A DNA stretch of 64,000 nt, taken from the NCBI GenBank assembly GCA_022825725.1, contig JAJDWE010000065.1:1-64000 (forward strand), given 5' to 3'. The DNA is from Gemmatimonadota bacterium (lineage in GTDB: Bacteria; Gemmatimonadota; Gemmatimonadetes; Palauibacterales; Palauibacteraceae). Each line of letters begins with the position of its first letter. Position 1 is the stretch's first letter. The notes beneath the pieces were generated by a model. That model saw nothing but the letters and a program-made list of their open reading frames with translations, was not told the origin of the DNA and made no database searches. Of this stretch, positions 18,388 through 29,133 are shown piece by piece. The translations under genes were made by a program, and so were the position numbers.

Positions 18388-18803
18388 AATACTGGGATTC
18401 CTCTGCACTGGTGTCGCTCATCGTGGAAGAACCCCGCAGCACCGAGCGTCGCGCGACGATCCGGCGCGATCCGGCCATTGTGACGTGGTGGGGGAGTCGA
18501 GTGGAGTGCGCATCCGCTCTGAACCGCCTCCGGCGGGACCGCCGTTTCGAAGTCGACGAACTCGATCGGGCTCTTGAGCAACTACGGCGGCTGGCGGCGA
18601 GTTGGCTGGAGATCGAGCCGCTGGAGCAGGTACGCAACCGCGCGATCAGACTGCTTCGGCTTCACCCGCTGCGGGCGGCAGATGCCCTGCAGCTGGCGGC
18701 GGCGCTCACCGCCGCGGCCGAAGACCCGGAGCGGTTCGATCTCGTCAGCAGCGATGATCGGCTCTCCGCCGCGGCACAGCGCGAGGGATTCAGGGTTCTT
18801 TGA
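18384..18803 (+). CDS. vapC: PIN-domain toxin (VapC family)
   Basis: 139 aa. Begins MKYWDSSALVSLIVEE, the PIN-domain opening with the first acidic metal ligand Asp5. Further ligands are Glu41 (SRVECASAL), Asp100 (RAADALQLA) and one of Asp124/Asp125 (VSSDDRLSAAA). VapC toxins are Mg-dependent ribonucleases that cut tRNA or rRNA; the RNA target is not predictable. The partner is a Phd-type antitoxin, a pairing that is common for PIN toxins. Confidence 0.9.
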   Translation: MKYWDSSALVSLIVEEPRSTERRATIRRDPAIVTWWGSRVECASALNRLRRDRRFEVDELDRALEQLRRLAASWLEIEPLEQVRNRAIRLLRLHPLRAADALQLAAALTAAAEDPERFDLVSSDDRLSAAAQREGFRVL

Positions 18804-18829
18804 GCGGGCCGTGACCGGCGACATCGGAC

Positions 18830-18847
18830 GGTGTAAGATCGTACACC
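18830..18847. promoter_or_regulatory. Perfect inverted repeat upstream of the quinohemoprotein dehydrogenase
   Basis: GGTGTA, six-base spacer, TACACC. It sits 26 bp after the toxin stop and 46 bp before the dehydrogenase ATG, with no T-run, so an operator is more likely than a terminator. Confidence 0.45.
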
Positions 18848-18893
18848 ATTAGGGTTGAGGCCCTGCCACCCGCCCCCGTGACCGGGAGAGACC

Positions 18894-21017
<2,124 letters not shown>

Positions 21018-21057
21018 GCGTCACAGTCGAACTACAGCCAACGAGAGGAACCAACCG

Positions 21058-21504
21058 ATGAAGCGCTTCATCCTCGTCTCACTTCTTGCCACCGGAGGTT
21101 TCGCGGCCATGGCTTCCGATCTTTCGGCCCAGCGTGAGTACATCAATCCGCGGCACGCGAGCGAAGAAGGCGTCCTGCCCTTCAGCGGCGCCGTCTGGGT
21201 GGGCGACCTGCTCTTCGTATCCGGGTCGCTCGGACTCGTCGATGGCCGTCCGCCGAACGACGCGGCGGAAGAGGCGCGGCTCGTCATGGAGTCGATCAAG
21301 AACACGGTGGAGGAAGCGGGGATCACGATGGACGACCTCGTCTCCGTGCAGGTGTTCTGCTCGAACGTCGACCTCTACGACGTCTTCAACGAAGTCTACC
21401 GGACCTACTTCACGGAGAACTTCCCGGCGCGCGCCTTCCTCGGTTCGGGACCGCTCCTCTTCGGAGCGCGGTTCGAGGTGATGGCGATCGGCTCCCGCAA
21501 CTAG
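21058..21504 (+). CDS. Exported RidA family (YjgF/YER057c) protein
   Basis: 148 aa. An N-terminal signal peptide (FILVSLLATGGFAAMASDLSA) precedes a complete RidA domain, so this copy is exported. The substrate-binding arginine in NFPARAFLGSG and the glutamate in ARFEVMAIG are kept. Canonical RidA hydrolyses reactive enamine/imine intermediates from PLP enzymes in the cytosol. Its role outside the cytoplasm is unclear; imines formed by periplasmic oxidation are one possibility given the neighbouring dehydrogenase. GAGAGGA precedes the ATG. Confidence 0.87.
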   Translation: MKRFILVSLLATGGFAAMASDLSAQREYINPRHASEEGVLPFSGAVWVGDLLFVSGSLGLVDGRPPNDAAEEARLVMESIKNTVEEAGITMDDLVSVQVFCSNVDLYDVFNEVYRTYFTENFPARAFLGSGPLLFGARFEVMAIGSRN

Positions 21505-21505
21505 T

Positions 21506-21535
21506 GTCGGGGCAACTGAGTCGAGGCAACTGAGC
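21506..21535. repeat. Short tandem direct repeat before the Kdo hydroxylase
   Basis: GGGGCAACTGAGT and CGAGGCAACTGAGC form two near-identical units about 15 bp apart (shared core GGCAACTGAG at 21511-21520 and 21526-21535). The second copy contains the CTG proposed as the start of the next gene. Confidence 0.5.
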
Positions 21536-22456
21536 CGGGGGCGGGATCTGGTCACCGAGGCGGAGCCCGTTCGGGGGCCCCGGCCCGATCTCGCCGATGC
21601 GCTGGAGCGGGGGGAGATCGTCTTCTTCCCCGTCTGTCCGGTGGAACTCCCGCCGGATCGCGACCTGGACCGGCTGCGTCGGGAACTCCCCCGCCAGTTG
21701 AAGGCGAAGAACGTCAGCTACCACCCGGAAAGCGGGCGTCTTCGCGGCGTAAAGGAGCAGGAAGGGCTGCGGGACGTCGTCCTCACCACGCTCACGGCGC
21801 ACGGGGCCAGGGTCCGCGCCTTCCTGCGGGAGTGCCTGCCCACCCTCACCGAGGGATGGACGGTGGGGACGACGAGCTTCCGTCCGATCGAGGAACGCGG
21901 CCGCGGCCTCTCCGCGCACGCGAGCAACGAGCTGATCCACTTCGACGCCGGCGCCTACGGGGCGACCGACGGAGACCGCATCCTTCGTTTCTTCGTGAAC
22001 GTGAACCCGGACGAGGACCGCGTGTGGTGTACGAAGGGGACGTTCCCCGACGTCTTCGCGCGCTACGGGGCCGAAGCCGGCGTGGCGGACGGCGGCTCGC
22101 TCCAGCGAGGGCCCGTGGACCGCCTCCGCGGTGGCCTGCTGCGGGGGGTCGCGAAGGCGGGTCTGGGTGAAGCGGTGCTCGCGGACTCCAGTCCGTACGA
22201 CCGTCTCATGCGACGCTTCCACAACTACATGAAGGACACCCCGTCCTTCCAGGAGCGGGACGAGACGTGGCGGGAAATCCGTTTCCCACCCTTCTCCGCC
22301 TGGATGGCCCTCACCGACATGGTGAGCCACGCGAGCGTGTCAGGTCAGCACGCCCTCGTGGACACGTTCATCCTCCGGCTCGCCGCCTGCCGCCGCCCGG
22401 AACTCGCCCCCATCAACATCCTCCGCGACCGGATTCCTCACCAACCCACGGCGTAG
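21530..22456 (+). CDS. Kdo hydroxylase family Fe(II)/2-oxoglutarate dioxygenase, non-canonical start
   Basis: About 308 aa. Recognised by the family blocks ALERGEIVFFP, LKAKNVSYHPESGRL, ILRFFVNVNPDEDRVW, RLMRRFHNYMKD and TDMVSHASVSGQHAL. The iron site is H-F-D in ELIHFDAGAYG plus a distal His. KdoO enzymes hydroxylate C3 of the Kdo sugar in lipopolysaccharide, which fits a Gram-negative envelope. The frame opens after a stop at 21479 and contains no ATG, GTG or TTG until 21641, which would cut off the conserved ALERGEIVFFP. CTG at 21530 (after GAGG) or 21548 are the best candidates, so the exact start is uncertain. Confidence 0.82.
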   Translation: MSRGRDLVTEAEPVRGPRPDLADALERGEIVFFPVCPVELPPDRDLDRLRRELPRQLKAKNVSYHPESGRLRGVKEQEGLRDVVLTTLTAHGARVRAFLRECLPTLTEGWTVGTTSFRPIEERGRGLSAHASNELIHFDAGAYGATDGDRILRFFVNVNPDEDRVWCTKGTFPDVFARYGAEAGVADGGSLQRGPVDRLRGGLLRGVAKAGLGEAVLADSSPYDRLMRRFHNYMKDTPSFQERDETWREIRFPPFSAWMALTDMVSHASVSGQHALVDTFILRLAACRRPELAPINILRDRIPHQPTA

Positions 22457-24285
22457 GCGACGCGGCGGGGATCGGCGCCGGCCATGAGCGTGCCCGTCAC
22501 GGCGTCGAGGGTGATGCCCTGGATGCTGCCGAAGGCGTATCCGGGCGCGAGTTCAACGGTGTATCCCAACCCCTCCAGCGCTCCGACCACGTCGCCGGGC
22601 AGTCGATCCTCGAGGCCGAACCGGACCTCGGCGCCGGGCATGTAGAAGTTCGGCTCCGCGCTCAGGGCGAAGCGGGGCGCCGCGATGGCCTCCTGGATCG
22701 GCATCCCGAAGTCGAGGAGGTTCACAAGCACCTGAAACTGGGTCTGGCCGATCGTCTCGCCTCCCGGCGTCCCCAGCGCCGCGTGGAAATGCCCGTCCCT
22801 GAGCACGATGATGGGGGAGTTGTTGAGGATCGGGATCTGCCCGCCCCGGACGTAGTTCACGTGGTCGGGGTACGGCGATGTCGAGCCGATGCGACTCCCG
22901 TTGTTGAAGGTCAGGCCGGTGTTGCCAACCACCACCCCCGTGCCGAAGGCCCCGCCGTGCGTGGGCGTGGCGGCGACGACGTTGCCGAACCGGTCGGCGA
23001 TGGAAAAGCTGGTCGTGCTTCCTTCGTACGATTGCTCCCCAAGATGACCTCGCCGCCGGTCGGCCCCCGCTCGGGAGGGGGTCCGCGCGCCCGCCTGAAT
23101 ATCGTTGACGCGCACGGGATTCCCGGACCCCGGGTACGGCATCACGCGGGCCGGGTCGATGAGGGACCGCCGGGCCGCCGCGTAGTCCTTCGAGAGCAAG
23201 TCGTCGACGGGCACGTCGACCAGCGCGGGATCGGCCGCGTAGGCGTAGACATCGGCCTTCGCGACCTTGATCGCCTCCGACAGCAGGTGAATCGTCTCCG
23301 CGCTGCCCGCCCCGAGGGCCCGCAGGTCGAACCCCTCGACGAGGTTGAGCTGCATCGCGACCTCCAACCCTCCGCGCGACGTCGGCGGGCTGGTGTACAC
23401 GTCGTATCCCCGGTAGGTGGTGTGGACCGGCTCCGCCCAGATGGGCTCGTAGCGGGCGAAATCCTCCATGGTGAAGTCGCCGCCGTTGTCCCGGTAGAAG
23501 CGGGTCATCTCCTCGGCGATGTCGCCCCGGTAGAAGTGGTCGAAGGCGGCCCGGAGCGCCTCCGACCGCGTCCCGCCGGCCGCCAGCGCCTCCTGCTCGG
23601 CCTCGACCACTCTTCGGAGCGTGTTCGCCAGGTCGGGCATCCGGAACGTTTCGCCGGGCTCGGGCACCCTGCCGCGCGGGAGGAACATCCGCCGGCTCGA
23701 CGGGAAGCTCTCGAAGAGGTCCCGGTGCGACTCGATCGCCGCGACGACGGACGCTTCTATCGGATGACCGTCTTCCGCATAGCCGATGGCCGGGGCGAGC
23801 ACCTGGGCCAGGCTCATGGTGCCGAAGCGGTCCAGCAGGGCGATCCACCCCCCGAACAGTCCGGGGACGACGCCCGCGCGAATCCCCTTGTTCAGTTCGT
23901 CGGCCTCGAGGCTCGCCGGATCGACGGCCAGGGGAGCGGCGCCGGTGGCCCCCAGCGAGTACACGCGGTCGGAGACACGGTCGTAGAGGGTCACGAACCC
24001 GTTCCCCGCCATCCCGGACATCTGGGGCCGCACGACGTTCAGCGTGGCCAGGGTCGCGACGGCGGAATCGGCGGCGTTCCCCCCGGCCATGAGCATGCGG
24101 AGACCCGCCATGGACGCCAGGGGATGGCCCGCCGTGACCAGCCCGTTCGGGCCCGGCACGGCGGGCCGGTGCGCCGGCCGGTCGGGATTCCGGTCCCCGC
24201 CCGCCTGGCGAGCGCTGGCGTCCGGGGGCAACAGGAGGAGAGACGCCGCGAAAACCGTAACGGTGCTCCAAGTGGATGCTCTCAT
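22438..24285 (-). CDS. ggt: Gamma-glutamyltransferase family protein
   Basis: 615 aa with a signal peptide (VTVFAASLLLLPPDASA), so periplasmic. GGTs are made as a precursor that self-cleaves before a threonine nucleophile; Thr424 in YEGSTTSFSIADRFGN fits that site, giving a large subunit and a C-terminal small subunit. Other family blocks are AGGNAADSAVA, GTGVVVGNTGLTFNN and LGTPGGETIGQTQFQVL. The histidine that normally follows the TT pair is serine here. Likely role is hydrolysis of gamma-glutamyl peptides such as glutathione. The stop overlaps the convergent Kdo hydroxylase by 19 bp; the thymidine kinase gene ends right at its start codon. Confidence 0.9.
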   Translation of the reverse strand: MRASTWSTVTVFAASLLLLPPDASARQAGGDRNPDRPAHRPAVPGPNGLVTAGHPLASMAGLRMLMAGGNAADSAVATLATLNVVRPQMSGMAGNGFVTLYDRVSDRVYSLGATGAAPLAVDPASLEADELNKGIRAGVVPGLFGGWIALLDRFGTMSLAQVLAPAIGYAEDGHPIEASVVAAIESHRDLFESFPSSRRMFLPRGRVPEPGETFRMPDLANTLRRVVEAEQEALAAGGTRSEALRAAFDHFYRGDIAEEMTRFYRDNGGDFTMEDFARYEPIWAEPVHTTYRGYDVYTSPPTSRGGLEVAMQLNLVEGFDLRALGAGSAETIHLLSEAIKVAKADVYAYAADPALVDVPVDDLLSKDYAAARRSLIDPARVMPYPGSGNPVRVNDIQAGARTPSRAGADRRRGHLGEQSYEGSTTSFSIADRFGNVVAATPTHGGAFGTGVVVGNTGLTFNNGSRIGSTSPYPDHVNYVRGGQIPILNNSPIIVLRDGHFHAALGTPGGETIGQTQFQVLVNLLDFGMPIQEAIAAPRFALSAEPNFYMPGAEVRFGLEDRLPGDVVGALEGLGYTVELAPGYAFGSIQGITLDAVTGTLMAGADPRRVAYAVGW

Positions 24286-24924
24286 CTAGATCCCCCTCCA
24301 TTCCTCCGTGTCACGTCTCGGCAGCAGTTCCCGCTGGGCCCGGTCCCGCTCCGGCACCTCGTGGCAACGGCGGCAGCGCGCCTCGTAGGACTCGGCGCCT
24401 CCCACCTGGATCGTCGGTCCCTCGGCGGGCGCCGGCTTCCCATCGATGAGACGCTGGTTCCTCGTCGCCGGATCGCCGCACGCGACGCAGATCGCGTGCA
24501 GCTTGTCGATGCGCTCCGCGCGCGCCAGGAGCGGCCCCATGGGACCGAAGGGCTCGCCGCGGAAATCCATGTCCGTGCCGGCCACGATGACGCGCATCCC
24601 GGCATCCGCCAGAGCGTCGGCCACCTCGCAGATCCCGTCGTCCAGGAACTGGGCCTCGTCGATCGCGACGACCTGCGTCGACGAACTGACCTTCCCGGCC
24701 ACCTGTACGGAACTGGACACCGGCTCGGCGTCGATCTGCCGGCCATCGTGGGACGAGATCCGGAACTCGCCGCCGTAGCGGTCGTCCAGGTGGGACTTGA
24801 AGAGTTGAACCCGCCGCCCGGCGATGAGGGCGCGCCGCACGCGCCGGATCAACTCCTCGGACTTCCCGCTGAACATGACGCCGGCGACGACCTCGATCCA
24901 TCCGTGTCTCGCCCCGTGCAGCAT
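24286..24924 (-). CDS. tdk: Thymidine kinase (type II)
   Basis: 212 aa, cytoplasmic. P-loop GVMFSGKS at residues 15-22, catalytic base Glu90 in VVAIDEAQF, and four zinc cysteines C146/C149 (CVACG) and C184/C187 (CRRC). This is the tetrameric type II enzyme that phosphorylates thymidine for salvage. It sits in a minus-strand run (PLP enzyme, membrane protein, tdk, ggt) with gaps of 29, 3 and 0 bp, so it is likely cotranscribed with functionally unrelated genes. Confidence 0.95.
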   Translation of the reverse strand: MLHGARHGWIEVVAGVMFSGKSEELIRRVRRALIAGRRVQLFKSHLDDRYGGEFRISSHDGRQIDAEPVSSSVQVAGKVSSSTQVVAIDEAQFLDDGICEVADALADAGMRVIVAGTDMDFRGEPFGPMGPLLARAERIDKLHAICVACGDPATRNQRLIDGKPAPAEGPTIQVGGAESYEARCRRCHEVPERDRAQRELLPRRDTEEWRGI

Positions 24925-24927
24925 CGA

Positions 24928-25599
24928 TCAAAAACCCAGAATGCCGTAGTTGCCGTCCAGGATCAGGCGCACGGAGACGTACAATCCGAACGCGGGGCAT
25001 AGCACCCAGAAGGCGTTCGGGACGCCAATGTAGACGAAGAGCTCCCGCTTCGTGATGAGCGCCTGCCTCCCCGCGACGAAAAAGCTGACCCAGTAGAGCG
25101 ACGACGCGTACGTCCACTGCCAGAACAGCATGGCGGCGACAATGCCGGCGACGACAGCCGGCAGGAAACCGACGGTAAAGGCCCCATACAGGATCAGCGT
25201 CGGAACCGGCGTGAAGTAACCGTTGGCGATATCGACGATGAACCCGAAGGTGCGGCGATCCGAATACGATCCATCGAACATCGAGTACGTCGCCCAGGCG
25301 TCCGCCCAGACCGACGGGGAGAACATCCGTCTCAGCGGCACCCTCGTGGTCAGGAACTCGACCGCCGGGGTCCGGCCGGTCTCGCGCTGCCGTTCGCGCC
25401 AATACACGGCGCGCTTCTCGATGTAGTCCAGCCGCAGTTGTAGACACGCCTCCCAGTAGCAGATGAGCAGATTCGTGGAGAAAAACAGGCTGAACAGACC
25501 ATGAATGGCGCTGAGATCCCCGTGGACGTAGTAGCGCGTACCGATCCCGAGCAGGGTAAGGATCGCGATCACCACCGCGGAGAGCGCTCCGGCCGGCAT
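24928..25599 (-). CDS. Polytopic membrane protein of unknown function
   Basis: 223 aa from the ATG at 25599, selected because GGGAGG lies four bases upstream; the longer open frame has a proline/arginine-rich, unlikely leader. Hydrophobic segments include ALSAVVIAILTLLGIG, FFSTNLLICYWEACLQL, LILYGAFTVGFLPAVVAGI and a C-terminal GVPNAFWVLCPAFGLYVSVR. A charged loop (RLDYIEKRAVYWRERQRETG) separates the first two from the rest. I do not recognise a family. It sits between a PLP enzyme and thymidine kinase. Confidence 0.78.
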   Translation of the reverse strand: MPAGALSAVVIAILTLLGIGTRYYVHGDLSAIHGLFSLFFSTNLLICYWEACLQLRLDYIEKRAVYWRERQRETGRTPAVEFLTTRVPLRRMFSPSVWADAWATYSMFDGSYSDRRTFGFIVDIANGYFTPVPTLILYGAFTVGFLPAVVAGIVAAMLFWQWTYASSLYWVSFFVAGRQALITKRELFVYIGVPNAFWVLCPAFGLYVSVRLILDGNYGILGF

Positions 25600-25628
25600 T
25601 CTGCCTCCCTGGTTGGTAGGCGGCTGCC

Positions 25629-26924
25629 CTAGTAGGTGCCGTCGAGGAACGTGTCCTGGAGGCGGTCGCGCCGGGCGACGGCGACGCACGCCTCGAGGTC
25701 CGAGAGGTATTCGCCGAGCACGGGCGTGTGGACGGATGTAATGGGCTGATGGATGGCGGGCGGCTCGCGGTGCTGTCCCATCATCCAGCCCCGCTCATTC
25801 ATGAGTCGCGCGACGGCGAAGATATTGAACGGTTCCCCGGGTTCGACATCGTAACGGAAGAGGTTCGTGTCCCCTTCGGGCTCGAACACGTACAGGCCGT
25901 CGATGGCCCTGACGCCCTCGATCGCCGCGCGGGTCGTCTCCATGATCCCGCGCACGATCTCCCGGTATCCCTCCCGGCCGATGTGCCGGAGCATGGTCCA
26001 CGCGCAGGCCACCGCGCCGCCCGGCCGGGAGCCCTGGGCGGTGGCCGAGGCGTAGGAGCCGCCGGCGAGGTCGCGGACGACGTACCGGGCGTATTCGACA
26101 TCGTGGCCGTCGGCGAAGAGCACGAGCGAGGCGCTCTTCTGCGCGAAGCCGAACTTGTGGAGGTCGGCGGACAGGCTGGACACGCCCGGCACGGAGAGGT
26201 CGAAGTCGGGGACCGGGTAACCCAGGTCCCGCGCAAAGGGCGAGATGAAGCCGCCGTAGCAGGCATCCGAGTGCAGGCGGACGCCCGTCTCGAGGGCGAG
26301 TTCACCGAGTTCCCGCATGGGGTCGATGAGCCCGTAGTAGATCGTGGGGGCCCCGGCGTAGATGAAGATGGAGGATTCGTCGATGGCGTCTCGGATGGCG
26401 TCCACGTCCGCGCGGTAGTCCGGCCGACAGTCCACGTACTTCATGTCGAGGTCGAGGATCTGGGCCGCCTTGTCCACCGACGGGTGCCGGCTGTAGGCGG
26501 CGACGATGTTGAGCCGGCCGAGGTCGGGACGCGCCTCGCGCTTCATTTCGCGCGCGACCTTCACGGCCTGGAAGATGCTCTCCGTGCCTCCGGAGGTGAA
26601 CTGACCCGCCGCGCCTTCGGGCGCGTTGAAGAGGTCGAGGCCCATCTGGATGACCTCTTCCTCCATCGCCCCGACGCTCGGGAAGGAACCCTGGCCCGAG
26701 AGAGCATTCTCCACGGAGTAGATCGCGTGCGACGCATCCTGCACCCGCTTCAGCGCCTCATTGACATAGTAGACGAGGTAAGGGACGCGACCGTTCTTCC
26801 AGTCGTAGTCGATCGCCTTCCGGCCGAGCAGTTCGCTCTCCAGCGTCTCCCAGTCGATTCCCTGCTCGGGGATCCGCTCTCGGGTCCGGACTCCGGGACT
26901 CGCGGTACTCGTTGCCTGTGCCAC
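25629..26924 (-). CDS. PLP-dependent group II decarboxylase / sphingosine-1-phosphate lyase-like enzyme
   Basis: 431 aa, GTG start after GGAGGG. The PLP lysine is Lys257 in SADLHKFGFAQKSAS, a motif shared with eukaryotic sphingosine-1-phosphate lyases and related group II decarboxylases. FTSGGTESIFQAVKVARE is the PLP phosphate-binding loop, HSDACYGGF carries the cofactor Asp and AYSRHPSVDKAAQIL is typical of the family. The bacterial members act on amino acids or phosphorylated long-chain bases; the substrate is not clear. There is no membrane anchor, unlike eukaryotic S1P lyase. First gene of the four-gene minus-strand run. Confidence 0.85.
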   Translation of the reverse strand: MAQATSTASPGVRTRERIPEQGIDWETLESELLGRKAIDYDWKNGRVPYLVYYVNEALKRVQDASHAIYSVENALSGQGSFPSVGAMEEEVIQMGLDLFNAPEGAAGQFTSGGTESIFQAVKVAREMKREARPDLGRLNIVAAYSRHPSVDKAAQILDLDMKYVDCRPDYRADVDAIRDAIDESSIFIYAGAPTIYYGLIDPMRELGELALETGVRLHSDACYGGFISPFARDLGYPVPDFDLSVPGVSSLSADLHKFGFAQKSASLVLFADGHDVEYARYVVRDLAGGSYASATAQGSRPGGAVACAWTMLRHIGREGYREIVRGIMETTRAAIEGVRAIDGLYVFEPEGDTNLFRYDVEPGEPFNIFAVARLMNERGWMMGQHREPPAIHQPITSVHTPVLGEYLSDLEACVAVARRDRLQDTFLDGTY

Positions 26925-27161
26925 TTCGATCCCTCCGTCGTACGGTAGCGTGACCTGATGTCAGCCCGCGTCACCGACCAGCACCGGGCGGCGAAATCCA
27001 ACCTTGCGCGAGGAGATTGACGGGGCAACGCAAAGGGTGTGGTCCGACCCGGGACCCGGGGCCGGGGCTTGTCCGGGGAGGCGAGGTCCAGTCAGATACC
27101 GGGTCCGTGGACCGACGGAACCCGACCCGGGACCGCCCCGCACTCGAGACTCGTGAGGCGA
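26925..27161. promoter_or_regulatory. Divergent intergenic region with a 12-bp direct repeat
   Basis: 237 bp between the PLP enzyme and the symporter. CGACCCGGGACC occurs at 27045-27056 and again at 27123-27134, each containing the palindrome CCCGGG. These may be binding sites for a regulator or chance in GC-rich DNA. No other gene is supported. Confidence 0.4.
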
Positions 27162-28613
27162 ATGGCCTGGCTGCAGACACACTGGATCGCGGTGGCTCTC
27201 CTCGCCGTGTACGGCGCCCTGCTCGTGCGGCACGCGATCGAGGGCCGCCGCGGGACGAAGGGCCGGGCCGACTACTACGTCGGCGGGCGGTCGATGGGCG
27301 GAGTCGTGCTCGGCCTCTCCTTTTTCGCGACCTACTCGAGCACGAACAGCTTCGTCGGTTTCTCGGGACAGGCGTACACCTACGGGGCGCCGTGGCTGCT
27401 GCTCGCGCCCGCCGTCGTCGTCTTCTCCCTCTCGGCCTGGATCTGGGTCGCGCCGAGGCTGCGCGCCTTCACGGGGGCGGTCGATTCGGTCACGCTCGCC
27501 GACTACGTGGGGTTCCGCTTCGAGAGCCGGGCGGCGCGCGTCCTGGCGGCGGTCATCGTGATCTTCGCCAGCTTCCTGTACATGATCGCGGTCTTCAAGG
27601 GGATCGGGAATCTGCTCGAGATCTTCCTCGACATTCCCTACAGGGGCGCGATCGGGTTCGTGTTCATCGTCGTCGTCCTCTATACGGCGGTCGGGGGGTT
27701 CATCTCGGTCGTGAAGACGGATGCGGTGCAGGGGATCGTGATGTCCATCGCCGCCATCCTCCTCTTCTGGGGGACGCTGAACAGCGCCGGGGGGCTGGGC
27801 GCCATCGACGCGATCCGCGCGGCGCCGGCCACCTCGGGACTCTTCCGCTGGGACGCGGCCATGCCCTTCCCCGTCCTCGTCGGGATCATCGTGGCGGGGA
27901 CGCTCAAGTTCATCGTCGATCCGAGACAGCTCTCGCGCTTCTACGCCCTCGCGGATCCGACGGCGGTGCGCCGGGGACTCGTCGTGTCGACGATCGCGTT
28001 CCTGGGCGTGTACATCCTCCTCCTCCCCATCGGACTCTACGCCCATGCGGTGATCGGCAGCGGGCTCGCGGAATCGGATCTCGTCGTGCCGACGCTGCTC
28101 GGGGATGCGGGGATCCTGCCGGCGCTCCCGGCGGCGTTCATCCTCGTGGCCATGCTCGCGGCGGCGATGTCGTCGCTGGACAGCGTCCTGCTCGTGATGG
28201 CGTCGACCTGGGAGCGGGACGTGATCTCGCTCTTCCGGCCGCGGGCGGATGAGGGGCGCGCCGTGGCGCATACGCGGTTCTGGGTCGCGCTGTTCGCGAT
28301 CATCACGGCCTGGCTCGCGCTGAATCCGCCCGGGAGCATCGTCACGCTGACCGCGTTCTCCGGCGGTCTTTATGCGGCCTGCTTCTTCCCGGCCGTGGTG
28401 CTCGGCCTGCTCTGGCGGCGAGGTACGGGTGCGGGAGCCGTCGCCTCGCTCCTGACCGGCTTCACGGTGCTGCTGTTCTGGGATGTCGTTCCGTTCTCCG
28501 ACGCCGTGCACGAGGTGTTCCCGGCGATGGCGCTCTCGCTCGCCGCCTACGTGGCCTGCGGCCTCGCGGCTCCGCCTCTGGCTGCGGCACGCCGCCTCGA
28601 CGTCAAGCTCTGA
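27162..28613 (+). CDS. Sodium:solute symporter family (SSS) transporter
   Basis: 483 aa from the ATG at 27162; a GTG nine bases upstream is possible. The protein is almost wholly hydrophobic with about 13 membrane segments. The SSS family opening is clear: RADYYVGGRSMGGVVLGLSFF then TYSSTNSFVGFSGQAYTYG. RQLSRFYALADPTAVRRG and LAAAMSSLDSVLLVMAS (the conserved sodium-site region of TM8 with paired serines) also match. It imports a small solute with Na+; the substrate (sugar, amino acid, carboxylate) cannot be told from sequence alone. The 3' end overlaps the convergent Nudix gene by 11 bp. Confidence 0.92.
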   Translation: MAWLQTHWIAVALLAVYGALLVRHAIEGRRGTKGRADYYVGGRSMGGVVLGLSFFATYSSTNSFVGFSGQAYTYGAPWLLLAPAVVVFSLSAWIWVAPRLRAFTGAVDSVTLADYVGFRFESRAARVLAAVIVIFASFLYMIAVFKGIGNLLEIFLDIPYRGAIGFVFIVVVLYTAVGGFISVVKTDAVQGIVMSIAAILLFWGTLNSAGGLGAIDAIRAAPATSGLFRWDAAMPFPVLVGIIVAGTLKFIVDPRQLSRFYALADPTAVRRGLVVSTIAFLGVYILLLPIGLYAHAVIGSGLAESDLVVPTLLGDAGILPALPAAFILVAMLAAAMSSLDSVLLVMASTWERDVISLFRPRADEGRAVAHTRFWVALFAIITAWLALNPPGSIVTLTAFSGGLYAACFFPAVVLGLLWRRGTGAGAVASLLTGFTVLLFWDVVPFSDAVHEVFPAMALSLAAYVACGLAAPPLAAARRLDVKL

Positions 28614-29133
28614 CGCGGTCCCGACCGGCCGTCTCCCGGCGCTGACGCAGGGTCTTGTCGCGGACTGCCAGGGCGAGACGGCAGCACAGCGACCCCCGGC
28701 GTGCCCCGTCCCGAAGTTCGACCGGCGGCTTCCAGCCCCACTCGGAATACTGGGTGACGCCGGGGACGGGCTGGGGTACGCGGGGCTCGCCCGCCACGAT
28801 CCGGGCCGCGTGCAGGCGCATATCGAGCCGATAGCCCGTGCGGTCGATGTGGCCCTCGCTCAGACGGCCGAGATCCTCGGTCTCCACACCGAGCTTCTCG
28901 CGGCCGATGCGCCGGACGAGTGCGTCGTCCATCTCGCCTTCGGCGTCCGAGCCCGCGGGGAGGCCCCACACGCCGGGGAGTTCGGGATCGTCATCCGGAC
29001 GGCGCACGAGCAGCCAGCGCGCGTGCCCGTCCGCGGAGTTCGGCCCCCCGGGCCGCCCGGGCTGCTCGATGATCAACGCGATGGCACGGCGGATCGGAGC
29101 GCGCCGGGGGGCTGCGGCGTCGTCCGCGATCAT
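28603..29133 (-). CDS. Nudix-fold protein with a degenerate Nudix box
   Basis: 176 aa from the ATG at 29133, overlapping the stop of the upstream fusion gene (ATGA). The Nudix box GX5EX7REUXEEXGU is spaced exactly (G61, E67, R75, E79, G82), but the Glu after Arg is Ile76 and the last Glu is Lys80. These correspond to E53 and E57 of MutT, two metal ligands, so hydrolysis is doubtful. It may be a binding protein or use a shifted site. The N-terminus reads RRAIALIIEQPG then RWLLVRRPDDDPELPGVWGL, normal for the fold. Confidence 0.82.
   Translation of the reverse strand: MIADDAAAPRRAPIRRAIALIIEQPGRPGGPNSADGHARWLLVRRPDDDPELPGVWGLPAGSDAEGEMDDALVRRIGREKLGVETEDLGRLSEGHIDRTGYRLDMRLHAARIVAGEPRVPQPVPGVTQYSEWGWKPPVELRDGARRGSLCCRLALAVRDKTLRQRRETAGRDRVRA

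Noticed and set aside
22267-25002. Very long open frame (over 900 codons) on the plus strand
   Set aside because: It is antisense to ggt and tdk, is rich in Arg, Gly and Pro with no recognisable domain, and exists because of high GC content. The minus-strand genes have clear active-site motifs.
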